Counted from the stretch's first letter, positions 7,998-17,311 are shown. The stretch is 64,000 nt of DNA from Thermoplasmatota archaeon (GCA_016930995.1 JAFGFQ010000166.1:21092-85091), one strand, 5' to 3'. Numbers and translations are program-made. Notes: generated by a model not told the origin, from the letters alone.

Positions 7998-8765
7998 ATG
8001 TCAACAGAAAGTCCTATCCAAATAGAAACCAAGAACCTCAATGTGCGCTTTCATGGCAATCACGTCCTCCGGAACATTGATATAAAAATTCCAGCAAAAA
8101 AATTAACAGCAATTATCGGTCCGTCAGGTTGCGGGAAGACAACCTTATTGAAATCCTTCAATCGATTGCTCGAGATACAGGATGACGTGAAAATATCAGG
8201 TCAAATATTAGTCAATGGGAAAAACATCCTGGTCTCAGGGCTAAACGTACCTGATATACGCAAGAAAATGGGGCTACTCTCACAAAAACCATATCCTTTG
8301 CCGATGTCCATTTATGATAACATCGCGTATGGGCTGCGGATTCATAGCATAAAAAATAAAAATGAAATTGAAAGCACTGTTGAAAATTGTCTAAAGGAGG
8401 TTGGCCTGTGGAACGAAGTGAAAGACAGGCTTCATGACCCTGCGACAAGACTTTCCGTTGGACAACAACAGCGGCTTTGTTTAGCCCGAGCAATCGCTGT
8501 TGAGCCAGAGGTTGTTCTCTGTGATGAACCTACATCCGCTCTTGATCCCCTTGCCGCGCAGCAAATTGAAAAATTGCTCTTAAAGTTAAAAAAAGAATAC
8601 ACGGTCGTGTTAGTGACCCATACACTCCGTCAAGCAAAACGAGTCGCTGACTATGTTATCTTCCTTTATTTTGGTACGGTTGTCGAACAAGGATCGGCAG
8701 AGACATTCTTCAACGATCCAAAAAACCCCGAAACAAAAGCGTATCTTAGCGGGGAAATTAGTTAG
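7998..8765 (+). CDS. pstB: phosphate ABC transporter ATPase PstB
   Basis: Cytoplasmic ATPase that drives phosphate uptake. The 255-residue protein has Walker A GPSGCGKTT, a Q-loop (LLSQKPYPLP, the residues typical of PstB), the ABC signature LSVGQQQR, Walker B VVLCDEPTS and the switch histidine in VTHTL. Only the signature SVGQQ departs slightly from the more common SGGQQ. The gene has a purine-rich ribosome binding site (AAAGAGG) and its TAG stop touches a GTG in the next frame. Confidence 0.95.
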   Translation: MSTESPIQIETKNLNVRFHGNHVLRNIDIKIPAKKLTAIIGPSGCGKTTLLKSFNRLLEIQDDVKISGQILVNGKNILVSGLNVPDIRKKMGLLSQKPYPLPMSIYDNIAYGLRIHSIKNKNEIESTVENCLKEVGLWNEVKDRLHDPATRLSVGQQQRLCLARAIAVEPEVVLCDEPTSALDPLAAQQIEKLLLKLKKEYTVVLVTHTLRQAKRVADYVIFLYFGTVVEQGSAETFFNDPKNPETKAYLSGEIS

Positions 8766-8815
8766 TGAAACCTCAATTTGAAATACGATATATTAGATTT
8801 GATGAAGTGAGAGCA

Positions 8816-8995
8816 ATGAAAATTGAATTAGATCACGTGAAATGCATAAAAGAAACTGCGATAACAATCCGAGGATCACGTCGACGAATAACTGTACCCT
8901 CGGAGGTTGTTGACCTTCTGAATCTGAAAGATGGTGATAAAATCAGATGGGTCGTCCTGAACAATCGAACAATTACTCTTTCAAAAGTAAAATAA
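8816..8995 (+). CDS. AbrB/SpoVT-type DNA-binding protein after pstB
   Basis: A 59-residue protein made of one swapped-hairpin AbrB domain, with the typical pattern RGSRRRITVPSEVVDLLNLKDG followed by the second strand. A longer reading from GTG at 8765 adds 17 residues and would share one base with the pstB stop. The ATG at 8816 is preferred because GTGAG lies at a good distance and the domain begins just after it. In many archaea such a domain is fused to PhoU as a phosphate-uptake regulator; here no PhoU part follows. A role in repressing pst is inferred from position only. Confidence 0.7.
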   Translation: MKIELDHVKCIKETAITIRGSRRRITVPSEVVDLLNLKDGDKIRWVVLNNRTITLSKVK

Positions 8996-9011
8996 AGAAA
9001 GAGAGGGATTT

Positions 9012-9653
9012 TTAAACCCCGTCTACTTCTTTTCCGTAGGCTTGTTTTGGTGTAATGCTACTTGCGATTCCCGCTGCAATGATTATCTTAATAATATCTC
9101 CAATAAGGAATGGTATAAGACCCATCAGTAGAATGCTCCAAAGGTTAAAGGTTGCTCCCGAAAAAGAAAGCCAGCCATAGAGTTGTAACAGTCCAAGACC
9201 AAAGACAATGCCAAAATTAGCAAAAATCATCAACGCGAACATCGTCCAATATTTTCGCGATCGAACGTATGTATCAATGCAATATCCAAGGAAAAAGGCA
9301 GCAAGGACAAATCCGATGAGATAGCCACCAGTCGGACCAGCCAGATACGAAATTCCTCCGTTCATCCCAGCAAACCAGGGAACTCCTACCATTCCCACGC
9401 CAAGGTATATACTTTGACTAATACCACCCCACCATTTGCCCAGAACGACTGCACTGAGCAAAACTGCAAATGTTTGACCGGTTAACGGAACAGGTGACCC
9501 TGGAAGATAAAAACGTACTTGGGCAAGAAGTGCAGTGATACATGCAAAACTTATCGCGAGAATTACTTTATTATATACTTCAAGTTGATAGCGCCATTTG
9601 AAAAACGCGTATCGAGCATATTTGTATTTATTGACATACGTTGTTATTTCCAT
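9012..9653 (-). CDS. bioY: biotin transporter BioY (ECF S-component)
   Basis: Membrane protein that captures biotin for an ECF-type importer. The 213-residue protein has about six membrane helices and the BioY signatures LPGSPVPLTGQTFAVLLSAV and LAGPTGGYLIGFVLAA. No BioM/BioN or other ECF energising subunits are adjacent, so it probably shares a common ECF module encoded elsewhere, or acts alone. A strong ribosome binding site (GGAGGTTA on the minus strand, about 9662-9669) precedes the ATG. The gene converges on the AbrB gene with 16 bp between. Confidence 0.9.
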   Translation of the reverse strand: MEITTYVNKYKYARYAFFKWRYQLEVYNKVILAISFACITALLAQVRFYLPGSPVPLTGQTFAVLLSAVVLGKWWGGISQSIYLGVGMVGVPWFAGMNGGISYLAGPTGGYLIGFVLAAFFLGYCIDTYVRSRKYWTMFALMIFANFGIVFGLGLLQLYGWLSFSGATFNLWSILLMGLIPFLIGDIIKIIIAAGIASSITPKQAYGKEVDGV

Positions 9654-10006
9654 TTGTATTAACCTCCAGGGTGGAAAAATTCATGAGGGGGTAACAGGTG
9701 CTAATAAAAGAAGTTTTTGTATCATCTTTCACAGTAGAGCATCTATATGAGCCTTGTCATTTTAAAAAGAAAGAATGCTACTGAAATGTATGCTGGAAGG
9801 TTTATAGGATAGTATTGGTATACAAGAGGTCGCCTTTGTTGTTTTGGTCAGATAAAAACAAAATTTTACTGATGAATCATCGGACTCATTGAGTCGACGT
9901 TTTATATGTCCAGCATCTGTACAAAATTCAAAGATATTTGAGCAGAGCATTAGATTGTACTACAACACAGAAACAATAATTAAGTGCTCCTGATATGTCA
10001 CTGCTC
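9654..10006. other. divergent intergenic region bioY / hisS
   Basis: Gene-free stretch between two divergent genes. For bioY it holds the GGAGG site and a TATA-like CTTTTATTAG on the minus strand near 9702-9711. For hisS an A/T-rich AATAATTAAG lies near 9975-9984, placed so that transcription would start close to the chosen ATG. Two neighbouring palindromes are present, GATGA-A-TCATC at 9871-9881 and GACTCA-T-TGAGTC at 9883-9895; their role is unknown. A 62-codon minus-strand ORF here does not look like a protein. Confidence 0.4.
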
Positions 10007-11275
10007 ATGGTGCAAGTCCCACGTGGAACACGGGATTTTATTCCTGATGAAATGCATAAACGCCGTTATTTAGAACATAATATGGCTAAGACTTTTACCT
10101 CATTTGGATTTGGTGAAATCCAGACACCAACTTTTGAAAATTTAGAACTATTTACCGCAAAATCTGGAGAATCAATTATCAACGAGCTTTATACCTTTAC
10201 AGACAAAGGTGGCCGGGAACTAGCGCTACGTCCTGAACTAACAGCTCCGGTAATCCGATGTTATGTCGAGCGATTACAGATGGAACCAAAACCACTAAAA
10301 TTATTCTATTTTGGGAATTGTTACCGGTACGACCGCCCACAGAAAGGGAGGTACCGGGAGTTTCAACAAGCAGGTTGTGAAATTATTGGAGTTGATACGT
10401 GTGAATCGTCTGCAGAATTGCTCACACTCGCCTATACGCTTCTGAAAAACACCGGTTTAACAAATATCCAATTGAACATCGGAAATCTCACAATAATAAG
10501 CGCCATTTTTAAAAAATTTCATCTCTTGAAAGATGATCAAAAAATACTCTTACCACTCATCGATAAGTCGCAGTTTGACGATCTAAAAATTGCTCTGAGG
10601 GACTGTAATATTCCTAAAAATGATGTAGAAAGATTAATCCATCTCCTCCAAACATCCGATCTCAACGAGATCCGCTCTTTTATCGCTGATATTCCTGAAG
10701 CAAAGAAAGAGTTAGACACAATGGAAATGACACTTGATTTGCTACAAAACGCGTTTCATATGAAAGAATATACGATAAAATTAAGCATCGTACGGGGACT
10801 TGATTATTATAATGGTTTGGTCTTTGAAATCGATGCTCCTATCCTTGGAGCTGAAAAACAACTCTGCGGGGGAGGTTCTTATGAACTTGTTCCCTTATTC
10901 GGTGGCGCTAAAGTACCAACCTCTGGTTTTGCGATTGGGTTTGATAGGACCCTTCTTGCTTTAGAAGAGGAAGGATTTATATTCCCCCCCTTAGAGCTTG
11001 ATGTTTTCATCATTCCAGTGAACCAAGACATGGTTGCAACATCGGTCCAAATTGCTCAAGAATTGCGAAGCCATGACATCTCTGTTGATTTCGATCAACT
11101 CCGTCGAGGGATAGGAAAATCCTTGAAATATGCAGATGCAAGACATGCAAAAAAGGTCATTATTGTTGGTCCAAAGGAACTAGAGAAAAAAGCAGTAACC
11201 TTACGAGATATGAAGACCGGAAATCAAGAAAGTATCCCATTAACAGAGATTTACTCAAGATTTTCCAAAATCTAG
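10007..11275 (+). CDS. hisS: histidine--tRNA ligase
   Basis: Class II aminoacyl-tRNA synthetase that charges tRNA-His. The 422-residue protein shows PRGTRDF at the N-terminus, motif 2 (FGNCYRYDRPQKGRYREFQQ), the histidine-A motif GLDYYNGLVFE and motif 3 (GFAIGFDRTLLAL), then an anticodon-binding domain. The insertion between motif 2 and the histidine-A loop is present. Starting at 10007 gives the archaeal-like beginning MVQVPRGTRDF. An in-frame ATG at 9995 would add four residues. nob1 follows after 18 bp. Confidence 0.96.
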   Translation: MVQVPRGTRDFIPDEMHKRRYLEHNMAKTFTSFGFGEIQTPTFENLELFTAKSGESIINELYTFTDKGGRELALRPELTAPVIRCYVERLQMEPKPLKLFYFGNCYRYDRPQKGRYREFQQAGCEIIGVDTCESSAELLTLAYTLLKNTGLTNIQLNIGNLTIISAIFKKFHLLKDDQKILLPLIDKSQFDDLKIALRDCNIPKNDVERLIHLLQTSDLNEIRSFIADIPEAKKELDTMEMTLDLLQNAFHMKEYTIKLSIVRGLDYYNGLVFEIDAPILGAEKQLCGGGSYELVPLFGGAKVPTSGFAIGFDRTLLALEEEGFIFPPLELDVFIIPVNQDMVATSVQIAQELRSHDISVDFDQLRRGIGKSLKYADARHAKKVIIVGPKELEKKAVTLRDMKTGNQESIPLTEIYSRFSKI

Positions 11276-11293
11276 CCTGTAAAAGGATTCTGA

Positions 11294-11809
11294 ATGAAAA
11301 AAAAAATTTATATTATCGATACCTCAGCAATTCTTTCTGGAAAACCGATTGCGATATGCGATGCATCATTCATTACTGTACCTGGTGTCTCTGATGAATT
11401 TCGTCCAGGTGGAAAAGATTTTCAAACCTTTGAGTTACTAAAAGAAACTGGACTTACGATTCATATCCCGTCAAAAGAATCGATGGACTCTGTGAAAAAA
11501 ACAGCACAAAAAACCGGTGACGATCGCAGACTTTCTCAGGCAGATATGGAAATTGTTGCATTAGCAATGGATATAAATAAAACACAAAATCAAGAGGCGA
11601 TTCTTCTTAGTGATGACTATTCGATACAGAATGTCGCATCAACACTGAATATCAAATTCCAGGGTCTTTTACAAAAGGGAATAACAAAAAAGTTTAAATG
11701 GGCCTCTCGCTGTCCAGGGTGCGGAAAACAATTTAATGAGATGAAAAAAATCTGTCCTATCTGCGGAACAACAACAAAAAGTTCTCTTATTCATAAAAAA
11801 GACCTCTGA
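11294..11809 (+). CDS. nob1: rRNA maturation endonuclease Nob1
   Basis: Endonuclease that trims the 3' end of small-subunit rRNA. The 171-residue protein has an N-terminal PIN domain with the expected acidic residues (IIDTSAI at residue 8, DRRLSQADMEIVALA, and LLSDDYSIQNVA) and a C-terminal zinc ribbon with CPGCG and CPICG. That pairing is the archaeal Nob1 architecture. The TGA stop is 12 bp before the likely ATG of the signal peptidase gene, so the two are probably co-transcribed with hisS. Confidence 0.93.
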   Translation: MKKKIYIIDTSAILSGKPIAICDASFITVPGVSDEFRPGGKDFQTFELLKETGLTIHIPSKESMDSVKKTAQKTGDDRRLSQADMEIVALAMDINKTQNQEAILLSDDYSIQNVASTLNIKFQGLLQKGITKKFKWASRCPGCGKQFNEMKKICPICGTTTKSSLIHKKDL

Positions 11810-11821
11810 TTGTGTGAGCTT

Positions 11822-12640
11822 ATGAACATCAAAAAAATGCTTATTCAGTTTTGGAAAAGTGAGGATAACAAGATTTCAATAATACGGGATGTCGTTGTCG
11901 CATTACTTGCCGTTTTTATCATATTAATAATCTTGTGGGGATATACAGGCCAGTGGTTTGCTGCCCCAATGGTCGCAATAGAATCGGGGAGCATGGAGCA
12001 CCCAAATCCTCCCTTTGGTCGATTAGGAACAATCGATGCAGGCGACATGGTGCTTGTTCAGAAGGTTTCGGAGATGGACGATATTGTCCCTCATGGTGGC
12101 TCAATATTGGGTGCGGAGGCTGAGAACGGATGGCAATCCTATGGGGATTATGGTGACGTTATTATCTATAAACCTCTTGGAAGAACCGATGTTTCTCAGA
12201 TTATCCACCGTGCCATGTGTTGGGTTGATGTTGAGAAACATAACGGAGGGACGACCTATACTATTCTAGATTATGGTATTTATAATGCAACAAGCCTCAC
12301 TATCCCTGAATTAGGCTTGAACAATCGTGACCCCGGGTGGACCCATTCGGGGTTCTTGACAAAGGGGGACAACAACGAGATAATAGATCAGATTACTGAT
12401 ATCTGCCCAGAACCAATCCTCCTTGAATGGGTGTCAGGAAAAGCACGACTTGAAATTCCCTGGCTTGGCACCATTAATCTCTTTTTTGAGGATGTTCTGC
12501 ATGGGAAAAATACAGTCGGTAATGTTCATCAGGATAGCCTGATTTGTCTTGGTATTGTGATTTCAATTCTTATCTCAATACCAATCATCCTTGATGTGTA
12601 CGATTATCTGAAAAAACGTAAGAAAATAGTCCAACCATAA
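11822..12640 (+). CDS. signal peptidase I, Sec11 type
   Basis: Membrane serine protease that cleaves signal peptides from exported proteins. After a cytoplasmic start and one membrane helix (about residues 20-40) comes the catalytic serine in ESGSMEH, then GDVIIYKP and the catalytic histidine in QIIHRAMCW, the archaeal/ER serine-histidine-aspartate layout. The aspartate is probably in LTKGDNNEIID. A C-terminal membrane helix with a KKRKK tail follows, making it longer (272 residues) than many archaeal forms. ATG at 11822 is preferred over a TTG at 11810. The many secreted proteins in this window would be its substrates. Confidence 0.88.
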   Translation: MNIKKMLIQFWKSEDNKISIIRDVVVALLAVFIILIILWGYTGQWFAAPMVAIESGSMEHPNPPFGRLGTIDAGDMVLVQKVSEMDDIVPHGGSILGAEAENGWQSYGDYGDVIIYKPLGRTDVSQIIHRAMCWVDVEKHNGGTTYTILDYGIYNATSLTIPELGLNNRDPGWTHSGFLTKGDNNEIIDQITDICPEPILLEWVSGKARLEIPWLGTINLFFEDVLHGKNTVGNVHQDSLICLGIVISILISIPIILDVYDYLKKRKKIVQP

Positions 12641-12717
12641 GAAGTAATCTTCATAGAAATAATATCTCTGTCTCATAAATGGCCATAAGGTGAAAAAAAA
12701 AAAATCATTTTAGTCGT

Positions 12718-15333
12718 CTAATGATCAGTAGTATCAAACACTTCCCATTCAACGAATTCCTCACATTCGGCAATGATTCTCTGAGCGATTTTTTTCTTCA
12801 GACCGTTTTTCACAAGGTCCTTTACCGATGCCTGTCGTAATTTTTCTATAGAGGTATATCCGCAGTTATTGAGAATTAAAGCGATGTCTTGGTCAATGCT
12901 ATCGAATGCGACAAACGGATCGTTTCTCTCGGGTTGGCTCGTCAATTTTTCTTTAATTACTGCTTCTTTCATACGCACATCCATCTTTTTCTTTGCATTT
13001 GCCTCTTCTTTCATCCTGAATTTCTGCTCGTCTCGTTCCTTTTTTTTACGTTCTTTTTCCATCTTTTTTTCAAACGCCTTTGTTTTTCGGTGTTCTTTTT
13101 CTTCTGCTGCTATTCGTACTAACTCCATTGTATTTTTTTGTTGTTCTGCCTTTTTACGTTCATCGACAATCCCAGCGTCTTTTGCCGTTCCAATACTCAA
13201 TTTGCTTATCTCCAATCGATCTTTCTTCTCAGCAACTTGCTTGTGTTTGCGTTCTTCCCTTTCTTTTTCCTTTAATCGAAGCTCTTTGAGTGCAAATGCT
13301 TTCTCTTTTTCCTCTTGCTCCTGTTGTAAACGCATTTTTTCATTACGATTTTTTTCTTCTACGGCTCGTCTTGCGAGCTTCTCTTCTATTTTTTTCTGTT
13401 TTAATTGATCCCTATTTGCTCTTGTCTCGTCAAAGAGTTGTCGGCGTTTCTGTTCCTCTACCTTTTTTTGTATTTTTTGTTCTTTCAGTTTCTTTTTTAA
13501 CTCCCGACGTTCCAATCGTTCTTGTTCCTTTCGTTCCCGTTTGAGCCGTTTCTGTTCCTGTTTTTGTAACGCCAATACTGATTTTTTCGTATCATTGGAG
13601 GGTGATTCTTCTATGACAACATTACTAGGAAGATCCGTCTCTTCGGATACTTCCTCATCAAATGATTCCCAGGTTGTAATCCCTGATTCTTCTTTTCGAC
13701 CCGCTGTCTTTTTCTTTCGGCTTTTTTCTTTTTTTCCTATCGCAATTTGAGGAATTTTTGTTTTTTCGGTAGTCGTCTTCTTCTTTTCGGGATGAATCGG
13801 TGCAACGATAGGTGTTCTTTTTGCTGTTTTTTCCTTCAGGGGCTTTTGTTTTACTTCCGAAGGTGCAGTCGTGTGTGTTGGTTCAAGTTTCTTTTGTTTC
13901 TGTGTCCCCTGGTTTATTTGTTCAGTGTGTGGTAGTTCAAATTTTAATTTCCGTTCATGTTCCTTTGCGAGTCGCTTTGCTTCCCGTTCTTTTTCCTTCG
14001 CTATTTTTATTGCCTGTTTTTCTTCTCTCTTTTTTTGTTTGTGTTCTTCTTTTTCCTTTTTTCGTAAGGCTAGCTGGTCCAAACGAACTTTTTCTTCGCG
14101 TTCCTTTAAAAGACGTTGTTCCTCCTGTTCTTTTTCCTTTTTTTTCACAGCGGCCTTTTTTTCTTCTAATGATTTTGTCTTTTGGGTTTGCCGTTGCGCA
14201 TGTTGAAATTCTATCCACTCTAGCTTTAATTTCCTATCATGTTCTTTGGAGACTCGTTTTGCTTCTCGTTTTTTTTCTTTTAACGTCAAACGCGCCTGTC
14301 TCTCCTCGTTCTTTTTTCTCTTACGGTCCTCCCTTTGTTTTCTTAAGACACCGATGCCGTCCTGTTGTGATAAGTCTTCAGGCTCGTGAACAAGCAACTG
14401 GCCATCCCGATCGTTTTTTTCTGTCACAGTCACGGTTTGGGGCTGTTCTCTATGTTTTTCTTCTTCCAGCGGGAGGTGTCTGGTCTGGGATAACTCCATA
14501 GGTACCTTTGTTTCTTTTCCAGTGATACGGTGTTTTACTTCGAGTTTCCCCTGTTTTTTTTCTCTCTTTTTTTGTTTATCGTCCGTAGCTTGCTTTATTT
14601 CTCCGATTAATGGTTTTATCTCTCTTTTTTCGGGGATTGCGACGGTAAATTCAACTGGTTCAAATAGAGGGATATTTTCTTTCGATTCTTTTGAAAAGGA
14701 CGAGCGGCTGGATTGTTCTATTTCGATTGGTGTTGTCTTTTGAGTGAAAACCTCTGCGGCTTTTTCTACTTCTTTATCTGGATTTTTATGAAAAATGTGT
14801 AACTTCTTCCCAAGTTGAGCCTCAACGAGATGCTCTGTCTTACTCTTTTGAACGGGAGCCACAGGTATAAATTCTACAGAAGTCTGCGGTTTTTCTGAAT
14901 GATCAACAGATGTTACTTCGAAAAATTTCTGTTGTGCAGTCACAATTTTTTCAATTTCATAGAGTGGTTCTGAAACAAACAAATCATCTTTGACATAGAT
15001 AAAATTCACAAGGGACGGTTCAGGTTTTTTTTCTTGTTTTATGTCCCGTGGACCAAAATCAATCTGAATGACTCGCTCATCTTTTTTCTTCATTTCCCCT
15101 TTCTTATGGACCACAACCTGTGGTGTCAGAGGTTCAGACCGGGCTGGACTAACATCTGAAGCCAACATCTGTCTACGATCGTTATATGACTCATCAGAAA
15201 GTCGTTTTCGTAAAGACTCAAGTCGTTCTGTTTCATATGGTGAGAGTGTTTTTTGTTTTGGCAACGAGGCGCTATCGATTAGCTCGTGCAACTTTTCAAT
15301 ATCTTTTATTCGTGTTTTTTTCTCTCTCACCAT
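12718..15333 (-). CDS. 871-residue Lys/Glu/Arg-rich coiled-coil protein with C-terminal HhH
   Basis: I do not recognise this as a named family. Residues about 270-790 are almost wholly charged (runs of K, E, R and Q with LKEKEREER-type heptads), as in a long single helix or coiled coil, interrupted near residues 560-600 by an acidic linker. The last 60 residues are different: a globular segment resembling a helix-hairpin-helix DNA-binding unit of the Rad51/topoisomerase type (SIEKLRQASVKDLV). The N-terminal 250 residues are of mixed composition. A TATA-like AATTTATTAATAC at about 15359-15371 suggests a nearly leaderless message. The extreme composition creates long false ORFs on the opposite strand. 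A DNA- or chromosome-tethering role is inference. Confidence 0.7.
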   Translation of the reverse strand: MVREKKTRIKDIEKLHELIDSASLPKQKTLSPYETERLESLRKRLSDESYNDRRQMLASDVSPARSEPLTPQVVVHKKGEMKKKDERVIQIDFGPRDIKQEKKPEPSLVNFIYVKDDLFVSEPLYEIEKIVTAQQKFFEVTSVDHSEKPQTSVEFIPVAPVQKSKTEHLVEAQLGKKLHIFHKNPDKEVEKAAEVFTQKTTPIEIEQSSRSSFSKESKENIPLFEPVEFTVAIPEKREIKPLIGEIKQATDDKQKKREKKQGKLEVKHRITGKETKVPMELSQTRHLPLEEEKHREQPQTVTVTEKNDRDGQLLVHEPEDLSQQDGIGVLRKQREDRKRKKNEERQARLTLKEKKREAKRVSKEHDRKLKLEWIEFQHAQRQTQKTKSLEEKKAAVKKKEKEQEEQRLLKEREEKVRLDQLALRKKEKEEHKQKKREEKQAIKIAKEKEREAKRLAKEHERKLKFELPHTEQINQGTQKQKKLEPTHTTAPSEVKQKPLKEKTAKRTPIVAPIHPEKKKTTTEKTKIPQIAIGKKEKSRKKKTAGRKEESGITTWESFDEEVSEETDLPSNVVIEESPSNDTKKSVLALQKQEQKRLKRERKEQERLERRELKKKLKEQKIQKKVEEQKRRQLFDETRANRDQLKQKKIEEKLARRAVEEKNRNEKMRLQQEQEEKEKAFALKELRLKEKEREERKHKQVAEKKDRLEISKLSIGTAKDAGIVDERKKAEQQKNTMELVRIAAEEKEHRKTKAFEKKMEKERKKKERDEQKFRMKEEANAKKKMDVRMKEAVIKEKLTSQPERNDPFVAFDSIDQDIALILNNCGYTSIEKLRQASVKDLVKNGLKKKIAQRIIAECEEFVEWEVFDTTDH

Positions 15334-15434
15334 CGTCCTTGAAAAGAGTTCTCAAGTATTAATAAATTTTCCTAAAAATCAAAATCTTCTCTAATTAACA
15401 TAGAGAATATGATACTCCTATGTTTTGGGCCTTG

Positions 15435-16127
15435 TCACGAGATGTTCGTCGCATACGAGAGAGGGTCTTTGACCCCAGCTTGTTTAAAACCCTTCAACCG
15501 TAATAGACAAGAATCACAACGACCACATGCGAAGTATCCTCCTTGATAGCACGACCAGGTATTGGAAAAAGGCACATGGAGTGTTATTCCCCTCTTTATT
15601 ATTTCAGCTTTTGTAAAATGGAGAAGAGGTGCCTTAATATGTAACTTTTTTCCTTCAAAACTTCGCTGAGTCGCAAGATTTGCCAGTCGTTCAAAGGTTT
15701 TGATATAGATCGGTCGACAGTCAGGATATGCAGAGTAATCAACAGCGTTCGCACCAATAAAGATTGCATCGGCATCGATGGTTTCAGCATAGGCTAATGC
15801 GAATGAAAGAAATATGGTATTACGTGCAGGAACATAGGTCGATGGTATGGTCTTTCCGATGTCCTGCACCTTGTGGTATTCAATTTTTTTCGTCGATGTT
15901 TTAAACAGTGATGATCCGCCAAACTTTTCAAGATCAAGAGTGAAAAACAGATGAGTTTTTACTCCAACGGTTTTGGCTATGCTCTTTGCACACATCAGTT
16001 CCTTTGTGTGCCTCTGCCCATAGCGAAACGATAATGCATACAGGTCGTACCCCTGTTTTTTCGCGATGAACGCGGTAACAGCTGAATCAAGACCACCGGA
16101 AAGTAAACAGACTGCTTTTTTTTTCAT
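15435..16127 (-). CDS. queC: 7-cyano-7-deazaguanine synthase
   Basis: ATP-dependent enzyme that makes preQ0, the precursor that archaea insert into tRNA to form archaeosine. The 230-residue protein has the PP-loop LLSGGLDSAV at residue 8 and the C-terminal zinc-binding cysteine group (CYQGGYFACGRCDSC). It follows nifS by 3 bp and is the last gene of a nadA-nifS-queC set on this strand. No other deazaguanine genes (queD, queE, tgtA) are in the window. Confidence 0.95.
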   Translation of the reverse strand: MKKKAVCLLSGGLDSAVTAFIAKKQGYDLYALSFRYGQRHTKELMCAKSIAKTVGVKTHLFFTLDLEKFGGSSLFKTSTKKIEYHKVQDIGKTIPSTYVPARNTIFLSFALAYAETIDADAIFIGANAVDYSAYPDCRPIYIKTFERLANLATQRSFEGKKLHIKAPLLHFTKAEIIKRGITLHVPFSNTWSCYQGGYFACGRCDSCLLRLKGFKQAGVKDPLSYATNIS

Positions 16128-16130
16128 ATC

Positions 16131-17300
16131 TCATCGATTCCAAAGGGGGGACATCAGGCGAAGCTTCTCAACGACCTGTGGAATTTTCTCAGAGACATAC
16201 GTTATCTCTTCTTTTGTGTTTTCTCGTCCAAGTGTTAATCGGACAGATCCATGTGCTTGCACGGGGTCTAGCCCTATTGCAAGAAGCACATGAGATGCTT
16301 GTAATTTCTGCGACGAACAAGCTGATCCTGTGGATGTTGCAATTCCTTCTTCATCTAAGCCAAGAAGAAGCGATTCTCCTTCTACACCGGTAAACCGGAA
16401 ATGCGCATTATTCACCAGTCGTTTCTGACGATGGCCATTGAGGTAGCTTTCTTCGATTTCTAATGTGGCGTTAATGAGCATATCTCGAAGTGTTTTCATG
16501 GTGGCTATGTCGCTTTTCATTCGTTTTAATGCAAGTTCACAGGCTTTTCCTAAACCAACAATCCCTGGGACGTTCAGCGTGCTACTTCGTATACCCTTCT
16601 CATGTCCTCCTCCATGGATGATTGGTTGAAGCTTAACACCATTACGAATAAAAAGGGCTCCAATCCCCTTTGGCCCATAAATCTTATGAGAAGATAACGC
16701 GAGTAAATCGATGTGCTGTTTTTTGACGTTAATTGGGACCTTTGTTACTGCTTGAACTGCATCAGTATGAAAGAGGATGTCATGTTCATGGGCAACCTTA
16801 CCGACCTCTTCGACAGGTTGGATGGTTCCAATCTCATTGTTCGCGAACATTACGGAGAGAAGAAACGTGTTTTTTGAAATCGATTCTTTGAGTGTTTCGA
16901 GGTTGATGATTCCGTCAGCATCAACAGGAAGATATTTTATATTAAATCCTTGTGTTTCAAGATGTCGACAGGCTTCAAGGACTCCAGGATGTTCAATTGC
17001 GGAAATAATAATATGGGGTCCTTTGGTTGTTCTTTTTTCTTTGTTGAGATAAGCAATTCCCTTTATCGCAAGGTTATCCGACTCTGTTCCACCAGCGGTA
17101 AATACAATTTCATCATCACGAGCACCTAGGATATTACTGACATGAACTCGTGAGCTGTCAACTGCGTCTCGTGCGTCTCTTCCGAATGTATGAATCGATG
17201 AGGGGTTCCCATAGTATTTTGAGAAATATGGAAGCATCGCATCAAGTACTTCATCATCAACTTTCGTGGTAGAGGCATGATCAAGGAAAATACGTCTCAT
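16131..17300 (-). CDS. nifS: cysteine desulfurase, NifS/IscS type
   Basis: PLP enzyme that takes sulfur from cysteine for Fe-S cluster assembly. The 389-residue protein has the N-terminal IFLDHASTTKVD, the PLP lysine in SSHKIYGPKG and the active-site cysteine loop STGSACSSQ, all intact. It lies between nadA (11 bp upstream) and queC (3 bp downstream). Because NadA needs a 4Fe-4S cluster, a dedicated desulfurase in its operon is a well-known arrangement and probably explains the pairing here. Confidence 0.94.
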   Translation of the reverse strand: MRRIFLDHASTTKVDDEVLDAMLPYFSKYYGNPSSIHTFGRDARDAVDSSRVHVSNILGARDDEIVFTAGGTESDNLAIKGIAYLNKEKRTTKGPHIIISAIEHPGVLEACRHLETQGFNIKYLPVDADGIINLETLKESISKNTFLLSVMFANNEIGTIQPVEEVGKVAHEHDILFHTDAVQAVTKVPINVKKQHIDLLALSSHKIYGPKGIGALFIRNGVKLQPIIHGGGHEKGIRSSTLNVPGIVGLGKACELALKRMKSDIATMKTLRDMLINATLEIEESYLNGHRQKRLVNNAHFRFTGVEGESLLLGLDEEGIATSTGSACSSQKLQASHVLLAIGLDPVQAHGSVRLTLGRENTKEEITYVSEKIPQVVEKLRLMSPLWNR

Positions 17301-17311
17301 TGTCCGTCACC

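Noticed and set aside
9868..9876. CTGATGAAT as a possible C box of a C/D small RNA.
   Set aside because: No D box with proper spacing or C'/D' pair follows, so it does not support an sRNA gene.
9762..9950. A 62-codon minus-strand ORF in the bioY/hisS spacer.
   Set aside because: Its sequence shows no domain or coding pattern, no ribosome binding site was found and it overlaps likely promoter elements.
12869..14743. Several long plus-strand ORFs, up to 229 codons, opposite the charged coiled-coil gene.
   Set aside because: They are rich in S, F, L and V, as expected when a K/E/R-rich gene is read backwards. They have no domain or good start.
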